From the NCBI RefSeq assembly GCF_001278845.1, contig NZ_CP012590.1, forward strand, positions 2,852,001-2,916,000: a stretch of 64,000 nt of DNA. The letters run 5' to 3'. The position numbers were made by a program, and so were the translations under genes. Position 1 is the stretch's first letter. The number at the start of each line of letters is the position of its first letter. This document shows positions 1-9,018 of this stretch, piece after piece. This DNA is from Actinomyces sp. oral taxon 414 (lineage in GTDB: Bacteria > Actinomycetota > Actinomycetes > Actinomycetales > Actinomycetaceae). The notes beneath the pieces are model-generated. The model searched no databases and was not told the DNA's origin. It saw only the letters and a program-made list of their open reading frames with translations.

Positions 1-92
1 TGCCCATTATGACGAGCGTTGAGGTCTTCACCGAGGCCGAGTACGGCAACACGGTGTTCGTCGACGAACTCATGACCGGAAAGTGGAACTGA
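1..92 (+). CDS. Csx19-like CRISPR-associated protein, C-terminal fragment cut by window edge
   Basis: Only the last 29 codons are inside the window, ending in DELMTGKWN and TGA at 90-92. The peptide is almost identical to the C-terminus of the complete protein at 12864-13388 (EVF.EAEYGNTVFVDEL is shared), so this is the 3' end of a paralogous gene. It sits one base before the large RAMP gene at 94, the same arrangement as the complete pair at 12864-15627. A second copy of the type III operon therefore probably extends leftward out of the window. Naming it Csx19-like is an inference from family size and gene neighbourhood. Confidence 0.7.
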   Translation, partial: PIMTSVEVFTEAEYGNTVFVDELMTGKWN

Positions 93-93
93 C

Positions 94-2334
94 ATGGATG
101 ATTTCGAACCCTTCCACTCCGCAGTCAACCGAATCCCGGTGCTGCGCAGGTCCGGCGAGCGGATCGCCGATGCCGGCAGACTCCCTAAAAGCCTTTTCAA
201 GGATCATGAGCCCCCCGGCCATGACCGCCTCCACGCCGACCGTTGGTCTGGCTCAATCGACCTGGAGATGATCGCGCGCACGCCGCTCGTCTTCGGAGAG
301 CAAAAAGATGGCAATGTCGACCTCCCCCTGGACGGCGACGGCCATCCCATTGTACCTCCAACAATGGTCAAGGGCATGATCTCGCGCGCCTACGAGACGC
401 TCACCTGCTCGCGCTTCCGGGTCTTCGGGGACGTCGAGAACCGCAGTGGGCGGCGCCGCACCAAGAACGACCACTCCGAACTTCTCACCTACCGGGCCGA
501 CCCGGCCGCCGCGAACGGTCTTCTCCCCGGACGCGTCTTCGAGCAGGAGAACGGCGGACTCGCCGTCGAGATCCTGGACGGTTTCGGGAAGAACGCTCGG
601 GTCGCCCTGATCAGGGACGATCTTGATCATGGGTACGGCACCATTTTGTGCACCGATCACCCCGATATCAGGCCGGGCCCCGGTGGCCGCATCAATCAGA
701 AACAGGTTCTCACCCGTTTCCGCCACCTCACCCGTCACGGCACAGAGGTGGAGGTTCAGCTCACTCGGTGGAAGGACCAAAAAGGCGGTCATCATCTCAT
801 GGTTACCGGGGTGTGGCAGGACGATCGTCTCGAAAAATTCTTCGACGTCGGCCATGGCCCCGATGTTAAAACCTTCAATGTTTGGGGCTACCCCTGCCGG
901 ACGACTCCCGAGGGGAAGACCGCCCGGGAACTGTTCGGAGACGATAAAGGGGGGAAGACCTACGAGCGCTTCTTCTTCAAGTCGGCTCGGGACGGTCGCA
1001 ATCTCGACGGAACTATTCTGCCCCTCGATGCCGACCACGTGACCCGATACGCGACCGTGCTCCGGTCGTATTCGGCGCAGCAGCAGGAGCCCGGCGGGGA
1101 CAAGCACCTGCTCAACCGGGCCGCCGCAACTCACCCCGCGCCCTCCGATAATGCCCTGTCCAACGGCGATCTCGTCTTCGTCCAGCTCGACAGGACCTAC
1201 GCCTCCAGCGGCAATGACATTCCCGCCGACGCCCGAGTCGTGGACGTCCTCCCCACGATGGTCGGACGACGCCCCTACAGCAGGTCGCCCCGCGAGCTCG
1301 CCGCGGCGCAGAGGGTTCTTCCTCTCACGAAGTCCACCGAGGCCTCCGCTGCCGATCGGCTCTTCGGCTACGTCGTCCCCGACGCCGACGACGGTGCGAA
1401 GGGAGGAGACGTCGCCTGCCGGGGAAGACTGTCCTTCGGCTTCGTCAACACCTCGGAGGCGCATATCTGCCGCGAGAAGCAGAAGCTCTCACCGCTGCTG
1501 TCACCCAAGCCGTCGTCGGCGAGACGATTCCTCACCGACTCCTCCGGAGCCACCCCCACGAAGAAGAAGAGTAAGAAGGAGGAGAAAGAGGAGAGGGTGC
1601 CGCTTTCGCGCAGCGAGTACTTCAACTTCGCCCCCGAACAGCTCCTCGGCGCCGCCGCCTATCCCGTGCATCGCGAACTCGTGCAGGGAGAGGGTCTGAA
1701 CAGGTCCGGGTTCCCCGAGCGGGCGACCAGGAAGGCGGTTCTGGACGGCCGCGAGCAGGACAATGATGCCGTTCGACTCATAGCACGATCCTGGATGAAG
1801 CCCGGCAGTATTTTGCGCTGCACCATTTCCTTCTCCAATTTGAGCGAGGCCGAGTTGGCGGCCCTCATCTGGGTGCTCACCCCCAGGAATCTGGTCCCGA
1901 GCAATGAGAAGAAGGACCCCGGCGCCGTCGGCTACCTGCGAATGGGACTGGGGAAACCGCTCGGACTGGGGACTCTCGAGGTGAGCATTGCAAAGAACGG
2001 TCTCCGCGCCGTTCGGGGAGCCGATCTGGCCGAGTCCTACGCGAACCTGGACGGATGCCTGGGCCTCGCCACTCCCGTCGTCGGCGTCGAGGACTTCCCC
2101 CTGCCGAACGAGAAGATCCTTCTCACGACGCCATGGGTGAGGGCCATGCAGCGCGCCGCCTTCGGCTACAGCGACGGCGCACCGGTGCGCTACATGTCCC
2201 TGGAGGAGAACAAGGCGAACAACCAGACCGACCCCGGGAGCGGTGATCCCAGGGAGGGGTATGGCCAGTCCCCGACGAGTCTGTCGGCAGAATCCCCTCG
2301 GCCGCTCAAGATCAAAAAACCTCCCCGGAATTGA
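94..2334 (+). CDS. Large type III CRISPR RAMP protein (TIGR03986-like), copy 1
   Basis: 746 residues. RAMP (Cas7-like) proteins bind crRNA in type III effector complexes. The N-terminal half has a RAMP entry motif near residues 88-101 (VPPTMVKGMISRAYE, the equivalent of PGTSLKGxxR). A glycine-rich loop lies near residues 613-627 (GYLRMGLGKPLGLG), as expected for a RAMP RRM fold. Conserved RLFGYVVP lies near 420. The tail is Lys/Pro rich. Two paralogs occur in this window (13390-15627 and 22002-24302). The start is ATG at 94, directly after the upstream stop, so translation is probably coupled. Family assignment is from memory of ~700-residue RAMPs of this type. The exact role (Cas7 backbone, Cas5-like cap or accessory) cannot be told from sequence. 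Confidence 0.75.
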   Translation: MDDFEPFHSAVNRIPVLRRSGERIADAGRLPKSLFKDHEPPGHDRLHADRWSGSIDLEMIARTPLVFGEQKDGNVDLPLDGDGHPIVPPTMVKGMISRAYETLTCSRFRVFGDVENRSGRRRTKNDHSELLTYRADPAAANGLLPGRVFEQENGGLAVEILDGFGKNARVALIRDDLDHGYGTILCTDHPDIRPGPGGRINQKQVLTRFRHLTRHGTEVEVQLTRWKDQKGGHHLMVTGVWQDDRLEKFFDVGHGPDVKTFNVWGYPCRTTPEGKTARELFGDDKGGKTYERFFFKSARDGRNLDGTILPLDADHVTRYATVLRSYSAQQQEPGGDKHLLNRAAATHPAPSDNALSNGDLVFVQLDRTYASSGNDIPADARVVDVLPTMVGRRPYSRSPRELAAAQRVLPLTKSTEASAADRLFGYVVPDADDGAKGGDVACRGRLSFGFVNTSEAHICREKQKLSPLLSPKPSSARRFLTDSSGATPTKKKSKKEEKEERVPLSRSEYFNFAPEQLLGAAAYPVHRELVQGEGLNRSGFPERATRKAVLDGREQDNDAVRLIARSWMKPGSILRCTISFSNLSEAELAALIWVLTPRNLVPSNEKKDPGAVGYLRMGLGKPLGLGTLEVSIAKNGLRAVRGADLAESYANLDGCLGLATPVVGVEDFPLPNEKILLTTPWVRAMQRAAFGYSDGAPVRYMSLEENKANNQTDPGSGDPREGYGQSPTSLSAESPRPLKIKKPPRN

Positions 2335-2413
2335 GGACCCCACATAAATCGCCGCCGCGCCAGGAGGGGCACCTTCGCAACGAGGCCCGGCCTCGACCGG
2401 GCACCCCCAGTTC

Positions 2414-2486
2414 CGCGAGCGCGTAGGTTTCCAGTCGAACGCGCAGGCGGGAGGCGCGCGTTCGACTAGAAACTTACGCGCTCGCG
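2414..2486. repeat. Palindromic repeat, family P, copy 1
   Basis: A near-perfect ~31-bp inverted repeat, starting CGCGAGCGCGTAGGTTTC and closing with GAAACTTACGCGCTCGCG, around a short GGGAGG-containing loop. It lies between the convergent genes ending at 2334 and 2574, so it could act as a bidirectional terminator. Other copies are at 29184-29260, 30572-30648 and 44337-44411. Confidence 0.8.
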
Positions 2487-2573
2487 AATAATGGGGGGCG
2501 GGGGGCGAGGACGAGGGTGCGGAGACGAGGAGAGGACGGGAGGCCGGTCCGAAGGCGGGAACGGCCCCCGCCC

Positions 2574-4232
2574 TCACGCCCCGGGTTCGGCGCCGGCCGA
2601 CGCCCCCTCTCGCCGTCGGGCCATATGCGCCACCACGCGCGCCACCGCCCACCAGAACAACCCGCCGATAATGGCGGAGCCCAGCAGAACCGCGATGAGC
2701 ACCGACCCCCAGCCCATCTGCCAGTCACCGAGCCGGTACAGGCGACGGTCAATGCCCACCTCGGGATTCCAGTTCACCCAGAGCTCGAGAAACACGCTCA
2801 GCGGCAGACCGACGAAGGAGAACACCGCAGCCGCGATCTCCAGCGTCCGAGTCGACCGGGCCCTCTCCTCCTCGGCCTGCTGCTCGGCGCGCCCGATCCG
2901 CATGAGCACGTTCTCCCGCAGACGGTGCGCCTGGTCCCGCGCCTCCTCGACCAGCAGGGGAATCCTGTACGTATTGAGCAGGTAGGTGAGGAATGCGTCG
3001 AGCTGGCGGTCCGAGTCCGTCATCATCGTCCACTGCTCGGAGACGACGAATCCCACCGCCTCCGAATCGAGCTCGATGACCCGGTCCACCTCCTCTGCGG
3101 CATTCGCCTGCACCTCCGCCAGGCGCGCCATGAGAGAAGAGGCCCGGTGCCGCTGGAGCAGCATGAGCAGGACGGCCTCAATGAACCTGCCCTCGATATG
3201 GGCGAGCGGACGGAATCCCTCGCCCCGGACCTGGCAGAAGGAGCACCCGCTGATACTCGCACATGCCACCCAGGTCTGGGACAGGCGATGGACCCTGCGC
3301 TCCCGATCCTCGAAAACCCCGTCCTCGAAACTCTCGTCGTCGCGGCGGGGCAAACGCCCCCACCGCCAGGCGCTCACCACCACGCGCTCCCGGGTCACAT
3401 CGGACCCCGGTACCGCCATGGCGTCCTTCAATGGTCGCGGCGCCCGCCCCTCCAGACGCTCCTGCTCCGTGCGCAGATCGAAATCGTCCAGGACCAATCC
3501 GTCGCCGTGCTCCGAAGCCACAATATCGCGCGGCACATAGGTGATGACGTACGGGTCCGCACTCGGCCTCCCGTCCCAATCGGTGACCCCGAATCCGTGC
3601 CCCACATCACCGATATCCCGCTTCGATTCGAGGGCGAGGATCCTCGCCACCTCGTAGGCGATCTCCGCCTTGCCGGCGGGTTCGCGCGTCAGATTGCGGA
3701 CCCAAGTGAAGGCATTGGGACTCGTCGGCACGCGCAGGATCAGGTGAAGGGCGATGAGCACCCGGGCCGAGGGCCTCTTCTCACCCGCCGCCTTCTCACC
3801 CGACGCCGCGGCGTCCCCGGCATTGGGAGTCCCCGTCGTCCCCACCGTTTCCACCGTTTCCACCGTCTCCACCTCGAGAATGTCCCAGGCGAAGGCGTAG
3901 AACGGCGGCCTGCCCCGACTCGTCCGGTTCTTCTCCCTGATGAAGACCGGAGCCAGATCCCGGTAGACGTAGTGGCGTCGGTGAGCCGGGTCGAGGAGCC
4001 GCCTGCGCACCGGCTCGCGCAGGCGGCGCGACGCTCCGTCATAAACGGTCCGCCTCTTCTCGGCGGTTATCCTCACGGGCCCCTCCGGGAAGAGCCCGCG
4101 CCAGTACTCCCAGCTCCCGGGCAGCTCCCACGGCACAATGACCATGAGGCGCAGGGCATTGTCGTCGTCGTTATCGATCTCCAACAGGTCCGACGGCGTC
4201 CGGTACTCGACGTCCTCCACGCCCCTCACCAT
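2574..4232 (-). CDS. CorA-like two-TM membrane protein of type III CRISPR locus
   Basis: 552 residues. The N-terminal ~450 residues look cytoplasmic and match no family I recognise. A charged, probably coiled-coil stretch (about 425-465, AEQQAEEERARSTRT) leads into two membrane helices near 467-489 and 509-534, separated by a short loop. A large soluble domain, long helix and two C-terminal TMs is the layout of CorA channels, and CorA homologues are known membrane effectors of some type III-B systems. The CorA GMN selectivity motif is absent (NWNP instead). The start is the ATG at 4232, 11 bases after the stop of the CARF-like gene and behind GAGGG. An upstream in-frame start at 4310 would overlap that gene. 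The ligand is unknown, and a non-CorA two-TM fold is possible. Confidence 0.6.
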   Translation of the reverse strand: MVRGVEDVEYRTPSDLLEIDNDDDNALRLMVIVPWELPGSWEYWRGLFPEGPVRITAEKRRTVYDGASRRLREPVRRRLLDPAHRRHYVYRDLAPVFIREKNRTSRGRPPFYAFAWDILEVETVETVETVGTTGTPNAGDAAASGEKAAGEKRPSARVLIALHLILRVPTSPNAFTWVRNLTREPAGKAEIAYEVARILALESKRDIGDVGHGFGVTDWDGRPSADPYVITYVPRDIVASEHGDGLVLDDFDLRTEQERLEGRAPRPLKDAMAVPGSDVTRERVVVSAWRWGRLPRRDDESFEDGVFEDRERRVHRLSQTWVACASISGCSFCQVRGEGFRPLAHIEGRFIEAVLLMLLQRHRASSLMARLAEVQANAAEEVDRVIELDSEAVGFVVSEQWTMMTDSDRQLDAFLTYLLNTYRIPLLVEEARDQAHRLRENVLMRIGRAEQQAEEERARSTRTLEIAAAVFSFVGLPLSVFLELWVNWNPEVGIDRRLYRLGDWQMGWGSVLIAVLLGSAIIGGLFWWAVARVVAHMARRREGASAGAEPGA

Positions 4233-4243
4233 GCCATAGTCCC

Positions 4244-6700
4244 TCAGCCGTAGGAAATCTTCTCGAGTGCGCCGACCCGCTCCCGCAGGGCGTCCAGTCG
4301 GCGCCCCCAATCGCCGGCCCCGACGCCGGAGCCGCTCCCGACCGCGGCGACGGCCAGCTCAACGAGCCGGGCATAGGTGCACCGCGACTCCCGCCGGTAG
4401 TGCTCCAGGACCTGCTCGGTGGCCTCGGCCAAACCCTTCGAGCCGTGATTGATGGTGACCTTGTTGCGCACGCGCACGAGGAGGCGGAGCAGCGCCCCGG
4501 CGCTCTCGCCGGCGAGATCGACGTCATTGGACGTGTAGACGGAGTTCTTCCGCTGGTCGAACTGGCCGTCCGCGAGGGCGAGCGCAACGGGCCGGCGGAA
4601 TGCGGCGGTCCGTTTCGATTCGGGCGCGGGGTTGAGCAGTTCGCCGACGATCGTGGCCAGGCGCACTCGGGCGTCGGGCTGGACGTGGTCGATCATGCGG
4701 CCGACGGCGTCCATGACCCCCACAATCACGTCCGCGCACCCGTCGATGTCCTCGGTCTGAACCGCCTTGACGAGCTCGTCCGCGAGCGCCCGGGCCTCAT
4801 CGGCCAGCCCCTCCATGGCGGGATCCCCCAGGGCGAGCAGGCGCGCCGCCGTGAGCAGGTCCAGACGGTCCAGGCAGTAGCCGGTGGCCCGCAGCAGCGC
4901 CCTGCGGACGTCGCGGTCGAGCCCGAACTGGTGGAACTGGAGGACGTTCTCGCCGCCGCTCCTCACCGTCGACATGAGGAGCACCGGAATGCCGTGGCGC
5001 GCGCCGAAGACCTGCGCGGCGCGCAGGAGCTCGATGACGACGGGCTTCTCCCCCAGGACGGTGACGACAATGGCCCGCGGGCGGGACCAGCGCTCCTTGA
5101 GCTGGTCCTCGAGCCATTGGGTGGCGAGGCGGCCGGCCCGCGACATGCTCTCCTCCGCCCCGCTCGCCGTGACCCCGTCGCTGGTGGTGGCGGGCCCGTA
5201 GCTGACGGCCGTGGCGCCGTCGGCCTCGGGCGCCTGCCAGTCGGCGTGACGGTCGGGGTCGTCGGCCGCGAGCCTGTCGACGACGTCGCGCCCCTCGTCG
5301 AGGCTCTCGTCGGAGCAGGCGATGAACGTCCTGAGCGTGAGCGGTCCGGGGACGGAGCAGGCGCGGCGCAGGGCCCGGTCCGGCTGCGCGCGCAGGAGCG
5401 CGACGGCGATCGGGGCGCGGCGTTCGGGCCGGTCCTTGCGGGACGTCCCCTGGCCGCTCAACAGGCACACGGTCCCCGAGGGCCATGACAGCCAGTCCGG
5501 GGGCCGGCCGCCCAGGGCGGCGCGCACCCGTTCGCGCAGGTCGTCGCCGGCCCTGTCGAAGCGGTGGGTCGCCCCGATACCCAGGTCGATGAAGTCGCGC
5601 TGGGCGGCGAGCCACGCCTCGGGCGCGGCGAGGGGCCGCGCGCGCGCCTCCTCCTCGAGGCGCCCGATCGTCCGGCCGAGTTCGCCGCCCTTGCGGAGCG
5701 CGTCCGGGTGCTCCGTCTCGTCCAGTCCCGTTTCGTCCAGGTACTGCCGTCGGCGCCGCCGGTATTCGGCGGCCACCCACGCCCGCAGCGCCATGCCCGC
5801 GGCCAGGTCCCCGCGGGCGGTGTCCGTCCACAGCAGCTGGGCGAAGTCCTCGGGGTCGATCGGCCCCGTCACGGGGTCGTCGCCGACGGCGCGCCGCAGG
5901 GCTCCGGCGGCCCGCCGGACCTCGTCGGGCATGTCGGCGTCGGCCTGCGCGCCGGTCCTGCGCCTGTCGTACTCCTCGGCGAGGACGGTGGGCAGTCCGA
6001 GTCCCATGAGCCAGCCCCGCAGGGGGTTCTCCCCGTCGACCGACATGTGCAGGATCGGCGCCCCGCCGTCCGCCTGGTCGTCGCCGACCCGGTCGATGAG
6101 GGCCAGTGACCACTCGTCGCCGTGGGTGGCGGCGACGACGCCGGCGACCTCGGCCAAGACGGTGGTGGCGCCCCCGGCCAGGGCGAGCAGGACGTGTCCG
6201 TCGTGCCCGCCGATCGCCTTCTCCAGGGTCTCGATCGAGGTCTGCGACACGTGGAGGCCCGGCAGGATGCAGGCGTCGAGAACCCGCGCGCCCCTTCCCG
6301 CCACCAGGTCGCAAATCTCGGCCGGGATCCGCCGCAGCGCCTCGACGAGCGTCCGCGCGATCGCGTCCGTGGGCGTGCGCCCGCCTTCGACGCCCACGAC
6401 GAGGATGTCGACGTCATGGGAGGATGTGCCCGGCTCCGCGGCCAGGCGGGCGAGCGCCCCCAGCTCCTTGCGCAGGGCGCTGCCGGGCGCGCCGCGCGCC
6501 GCGTCGTCGGCGCCGGGGTCCTCCTGGGCGAAGTGCAGCCCGAGGAGCAGGTCGGCGGTCTCCTCGCCGGCGCGGGCGGCGTCGAGCTCGGCCGTGCGGC
6601 GAGCGGTGAGTTCGGCGGTCTCCTCCGGACTGCGGCGCTGTCCGACGACGATAAGAGGGATCCCCAGGTCGGCCGCCCCGGCCACGTGAACCAGTAGCAC
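4244..6700 (-). CDS. Large CARF-domain protein with possible HEPN motif (Csm6/Csx1-like effector candidate)
   Basis: 818 residues. The N-terminus (LLVHVAGAADLGIPLIVVG) resembles the first strand and loop of a CARF/Rossmann sensor. GGATTVLAEVAGVVA near residues 170-190 resembles the CARF GGTxxM segment followed by a helix. A second Rossmann-like strand (AIVVTVLGEKPVVIELL) lies in the C-terminal half. Near the C-terminus, R745-N-x5-H752 (RNKVTINHG) resembles the HEPN ribonuclease R-x4-6-H motif. A CARF sensor with a C-terminal HEPN is the plan of Csm6/Csx1, although 818 residues is long. The start is GTG at 6700 behind AAGGAG; the nearby ATG is out of frame. It is first in an operon with the CorA-like gene and divergent from cas10. 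The CARF call is more secure than HEPN. Confidence 0.55.
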   Translation of the reverse strand: MLLVHVAGAADLGIPLIVVGQRRSPEETAELTARRTAELDAARAGEETADLLLGLHFAQEDPGADDAARGAPGSALRKELGALARLAAEPGTSSHDVDILVVGVEGGRTPTDAIARTLVEALRRIPAEICDLVAGRGARVLDACILPGLHVSQTSIETLEKAIGGHDGHVLLALAGGATTVLAEVAGVVAATHGDEWSLALIDRVGDDQADGGAPILHMSVDGENPLRGWLMGLGLPTVLAEEYDRRRTGAQADADMPDEVRRAAGALRRAVGDDPVTGPIDPEDFAQLLWTDTARGDLAAGMALRAWVAAEYRRRRRQYLDETGLDETEHPDALRKGGELGRTIGRLEEEARARPLAAPEAWLAAQRDFIDLGIGATHRFDRAGDDLRERVRAALGGRPPDWLSWPSGTVCLLSGQGTSRKDRPERRAPIAVALLRAQPDRALRRACSVPGPLTLRTFIACSDESLDEGRDVVDRLAADDPDRHADWQAPEADGATAVSYGPATTSDGVTASGAEESMSRAGRLATQWLEDQLKERWSRPRAIVVTVLGEKPVVIELLRAAQVFGARHGIPVLLMSTVRSGGENVLQFHQFGLDRDVRRALLRATGYCLDRLDLLTAARLLALGDPAMEGLADEARALADELVKAVQTEDIDGCADVIVGVMDAVGRMIDHVQPDARVRLATIVGELLNPAPESKRTAAFRRPVALALADGQFDQRKNSVYTSNDVDLAGESAGALLRLLVRVRNKVTINHGSKGLAEATEQVLEHYRRESRCTYARLVELAVAAVGSGSGVGAGDWGRRLDALRERVGALEKISYG

Positions 6701-6897
6701 GTTGTCATCTCCTTCGTCGAACCGGTGCGGCGGCAGGGTCGGGCCTCACCGCACCACGGGCCAGTGTGCACCGTCCGCACCGGCGACTGGGAGTCCGAAG
6801 CGCAATCTCATTTCTAAGACAAGAGTCGATATTCCCACCCGATGTCGTCGCGCAGGTGGCATACTGCACAAGTTCGTGCCCATCCGAGAGGACGCCC
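6701..6897. promoter_or_regulatory. Divergent intergenic region between effector operon and cas10 operon
   Basis: 197 bp between divergent starts, expected to hold both promoters. The cas10 side (about 6800-6895) is more AT-rich than its surroundings and includes CATACT (6861-6866) as a possible -10. AGAGGA lies 6 to 12 bases before the cas10 ATG as ribosome-binding site. On the minus strand AAGGAG precedes the GTG at 6700. No convincing -35 element or operator was seen. Confidence 0.35.
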
Positions 6898-9018
6898 ATG
6901 CAGCTCGTCATGCTCGAGACCAACGGCAATCAGCGCTATATCTTCTCCTCGCCCCGTCTGCGGGACAATATCGGCGCCTCCTCCCTGCTGACGCGCCTGG
7001 AGCAGTGGACCGGGGAGGCCCTGGTTTCCACGGGGGCCGCCGAGGCCTGGCGCCAATCGCACGGCCTGCCGCCCGCCCCGGACGCCGACGAGTCGCAGTG
7101 GGTCTCCCGCTCCTCCGGCAAGGTCATTGTCATGGTGGACGCGCCGCAGCGGGCCCGCGACGTCATTGGGGAGGTCACGCGCAGGGCGCTCGCCCAGGCC
7201 CCCGGCCTGGACATATCCGGGGTCTTCATTGAGATCCCCGGGGCCCGGGGCGATGCCGGCTCCGCCCCTGTGGACGACGCCGCCCTCCAGGCCGTGCACG
7301 CCGAGGCCGCCGCGTACGCCCTCCGGCGGCCTCCCGCCGACGCCCGCTTCGCCCAGATCCCCTTCCTGGCCCGGGCCAAGGACTCCGCCCTGCCCGCCGC
7401 CCCGCCCCTGGGCCGCGGGGACGAGGCGGGGGACGACCGCGCCGATCAGCTTTCCCTGCCCTCGCGGGTCAGGCGCTACGAGGCTTTCGGGGCCCGCGCG
7501 CATCTTCTTCTGCTCAGCCGGCTCAACAGCGACCAGCTGGATAAGCAGGGGAAGCTCTTGACGCCCGATCCCACGAAGCTGGCGGATATGCTGCACGCCG
7601 CCTTCTCAGCGGGCGAGCCGGCCGCCGATGCCCTGCGGGAGGAGCGGGAGGCGGCGTCTCGGGACGAGGATCAGAATGAGGATCGGGCCCGAGAGGAGAG
7701 GACCCGGGAGGAGAGGGCCTCGATACGCCGTCTGGAAACAGTCCTCCAGACCGCCCCCGATTCCGGCCCCGACGAGGACGGGCCCGCTGGCGCCAAGTCC
7801 TCGCGGCGGGAGGCGGCCCAGGCTCCAGGAGCTCATCGTCAAGGAGTCCCGGCCGAATCCTCGCGGCGGGAGGCGGCCCCCCTGTCGAAGATCGCCGTCA
7901 TCCACATTGACGGCAATGGGGTCGGGGGCGTGATGCGCAAGCTCGCCGACGCCAAGGAACGCGTCGATGCGACAGTCTTCGAGGAGCAGGTCGGTTGCAA
8001 GCGGAACGACCCGGACTCCCTGCGCCGGTTCCTGCTCAATATCAATGAGCGCCTGCAGCGCGCGGTCGAAATGTCCTTCGCCGAGGCCTGGGCGGATATC
8101 GCTCGCCTGGCCGAGCGCGACGCCGAGGCGGCCGGACGGTCGTACACCGCCGTCCCCGTCGTGCCGGTCATTGTCGGGGGCGACGACGTCACCGTCATCA
8201 CCAGCGGCGACTACGCCCTCCCCTTCGCGGCCTGTTACCTCGGCCACTACGAGAGGAAGACGGGGGAGGATCCGCTCCTGCGCTACCTCACCCCGCCGGA
8301 GGGATCGGCCACGGGCCCCATGACCGCCGCCGCCGGCGTCGCCGTCGTCCGCCGCAATTTCCCCTTCCACCTCGCCTACGGCCTGGCCGAGAAGCTCGTC
8401 GACGGCGCCAAGGCCGTCGGCAAGACCACCGGGCCGCCCTGTTCGACGCTCGGCTTCCACGCCCTGTTCGACACGACCGTGCTCGACGTCAAGGAGCTCC
8501 TGAGCGCCTACACCAATTTCACCGCCCGCCCGTTCCGGCTCGTGGACGGCGACATCGCCTGCGACTGCGCCGATTGCAGGCAGAAGCAGGAGGACGGGCA
8601 GAAGAACTCCGACGCCGCCACCAGAACCGTCCCGGCCCACGAGGCCTGGTACAAGACGCGCCTGCGGGTCGCCGCCTTCAGGGGTCTGCCGCAGGAGGGC
8701 GGGGAGAAGGACCCCTTCCCCCACACCCGCGCCGCCCGCATCCGCAAGCTCCTGTCTGACGCCGCGCACGGCAGGACCGTGCGCATCGGCGGCGAGGAGA
8801 AGGACCCCCGGGAGCTGGCCGAGAACGAGTGGGAGAGCGCCCGCGCCAGCCTGGGGCGCGATATCGACGTCGAGCTGGGCGGCATCGAGGCCGTCTTCGA
8901 CCTGCTCGAGCTGGCCGATCTCCTCCCCGACTCCTACCTGGAGGAGGTCCGCGAGCGCCCCGCGGACGACCCCGCCGCACCATCCACCCCCATGAGTCCG
9001 ACGGAGGTCACCGCATGA
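6898..9018 (+). CDS. cas10: Cas10-family large subunit, HD-less, GGDD palm
   Basis: 706 residues. Cas10 is the signature subunit of type III effector complexes; its GGDD palm makes cyclic oligoadenylate or related messengers when target RNA is bound. The first palm is right at the N-terminus (GNQRYIFSSPRLRDNIGASS, the equivalent of the Cmr2 IQxFI..SR motif). A long Ala/Arg/Glu-rich linker (about 240-325) follows. The second palm has a metal-binding Asp at 338 (IDGNGVGG) and G427-G428-D429-D430. A cysteine cluster (CDCADC, about 556-561) may bind zinc. There is no N-terminal HD nuclease domain, so ssDNA cleavage is not expected. The start is ATG 6898 with GAGAGGA upstream; a longer ORF from 6766 lacks a ribosome-binding site. 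The stop overlaps the next gene (ATGA). Confidence 0.88.
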   Translation: MQLVMLETNGNQRYIFSSPRLRDNIGASSLLTRLEQWTGEALVSTGAAEAWRQSHGLPPAPDADESQWVSRSSGKVIVMVDAPQRARDVIGEVTRRALAQAPGLDISGVFIEIPGARGDAGSAPVDDAALQAVHAEAAAYALRRPPADARFAQIPFLARAKDSALPAAPPLGRGDEAGDDRADQLSLPSRVRRYEAFGARAHLLLLSRLNSDQLDKQGKLLTPDPTKLADMLHAAFSAGEPAADALREEREAASRDEDQNEDRAREERTREERASIRRLETVLQTAPDSGPDEDGPAGAKSSRREAAQAPGAHRQGVPAESSRREAAPLSKIAVIHIDGNGVGGVMRKLADAKERVDATVFEEQVGCKRNDPDSLRRFLLNINERLQRAVEMSFAEAWADIARLAERDAEAAGRSYTAVPVVPVIVGGDDVTVITSGDYALPFAACYLGHYERKTGEDPLLRYLTPPEGSATGPMTAAAGVAVVRRNFPFHLAYGLAEKLVDGAKAVGKTTGPPCSTLGFHALFDTTVLDVKELLSAYTNFTARPFRLVDGDIACDCADCRQKQEDGQKNSDAATRTVPAHEAWYKTRLRVAAFRGLPQEGGEKDPFPHTRAARIRKLLSDAAHGRTVRIGGEEKDPRELAENEWESARASLGRDIDVELGGIEAVFDLLELADLLPDSYLEEVRERPADDPAAPSTPMSPTEVTA

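Noticed and set aside
2517..4253. 578-codon plus-strand frame opposite the CorA-like gene
   Set aside because: His/Pro/Arg-rich antisense shadow; the minus-strand frame has a start, ribosome site and membrane segments.
7880..8200. GGDD as a diguanylate cyclase domain
   Set aside because: The N-terminal palm motif, operon with RAMPs and CRISPR arrays, and IDGNGVGG spacing identify Cas10, not c-di-GMP synthesis.
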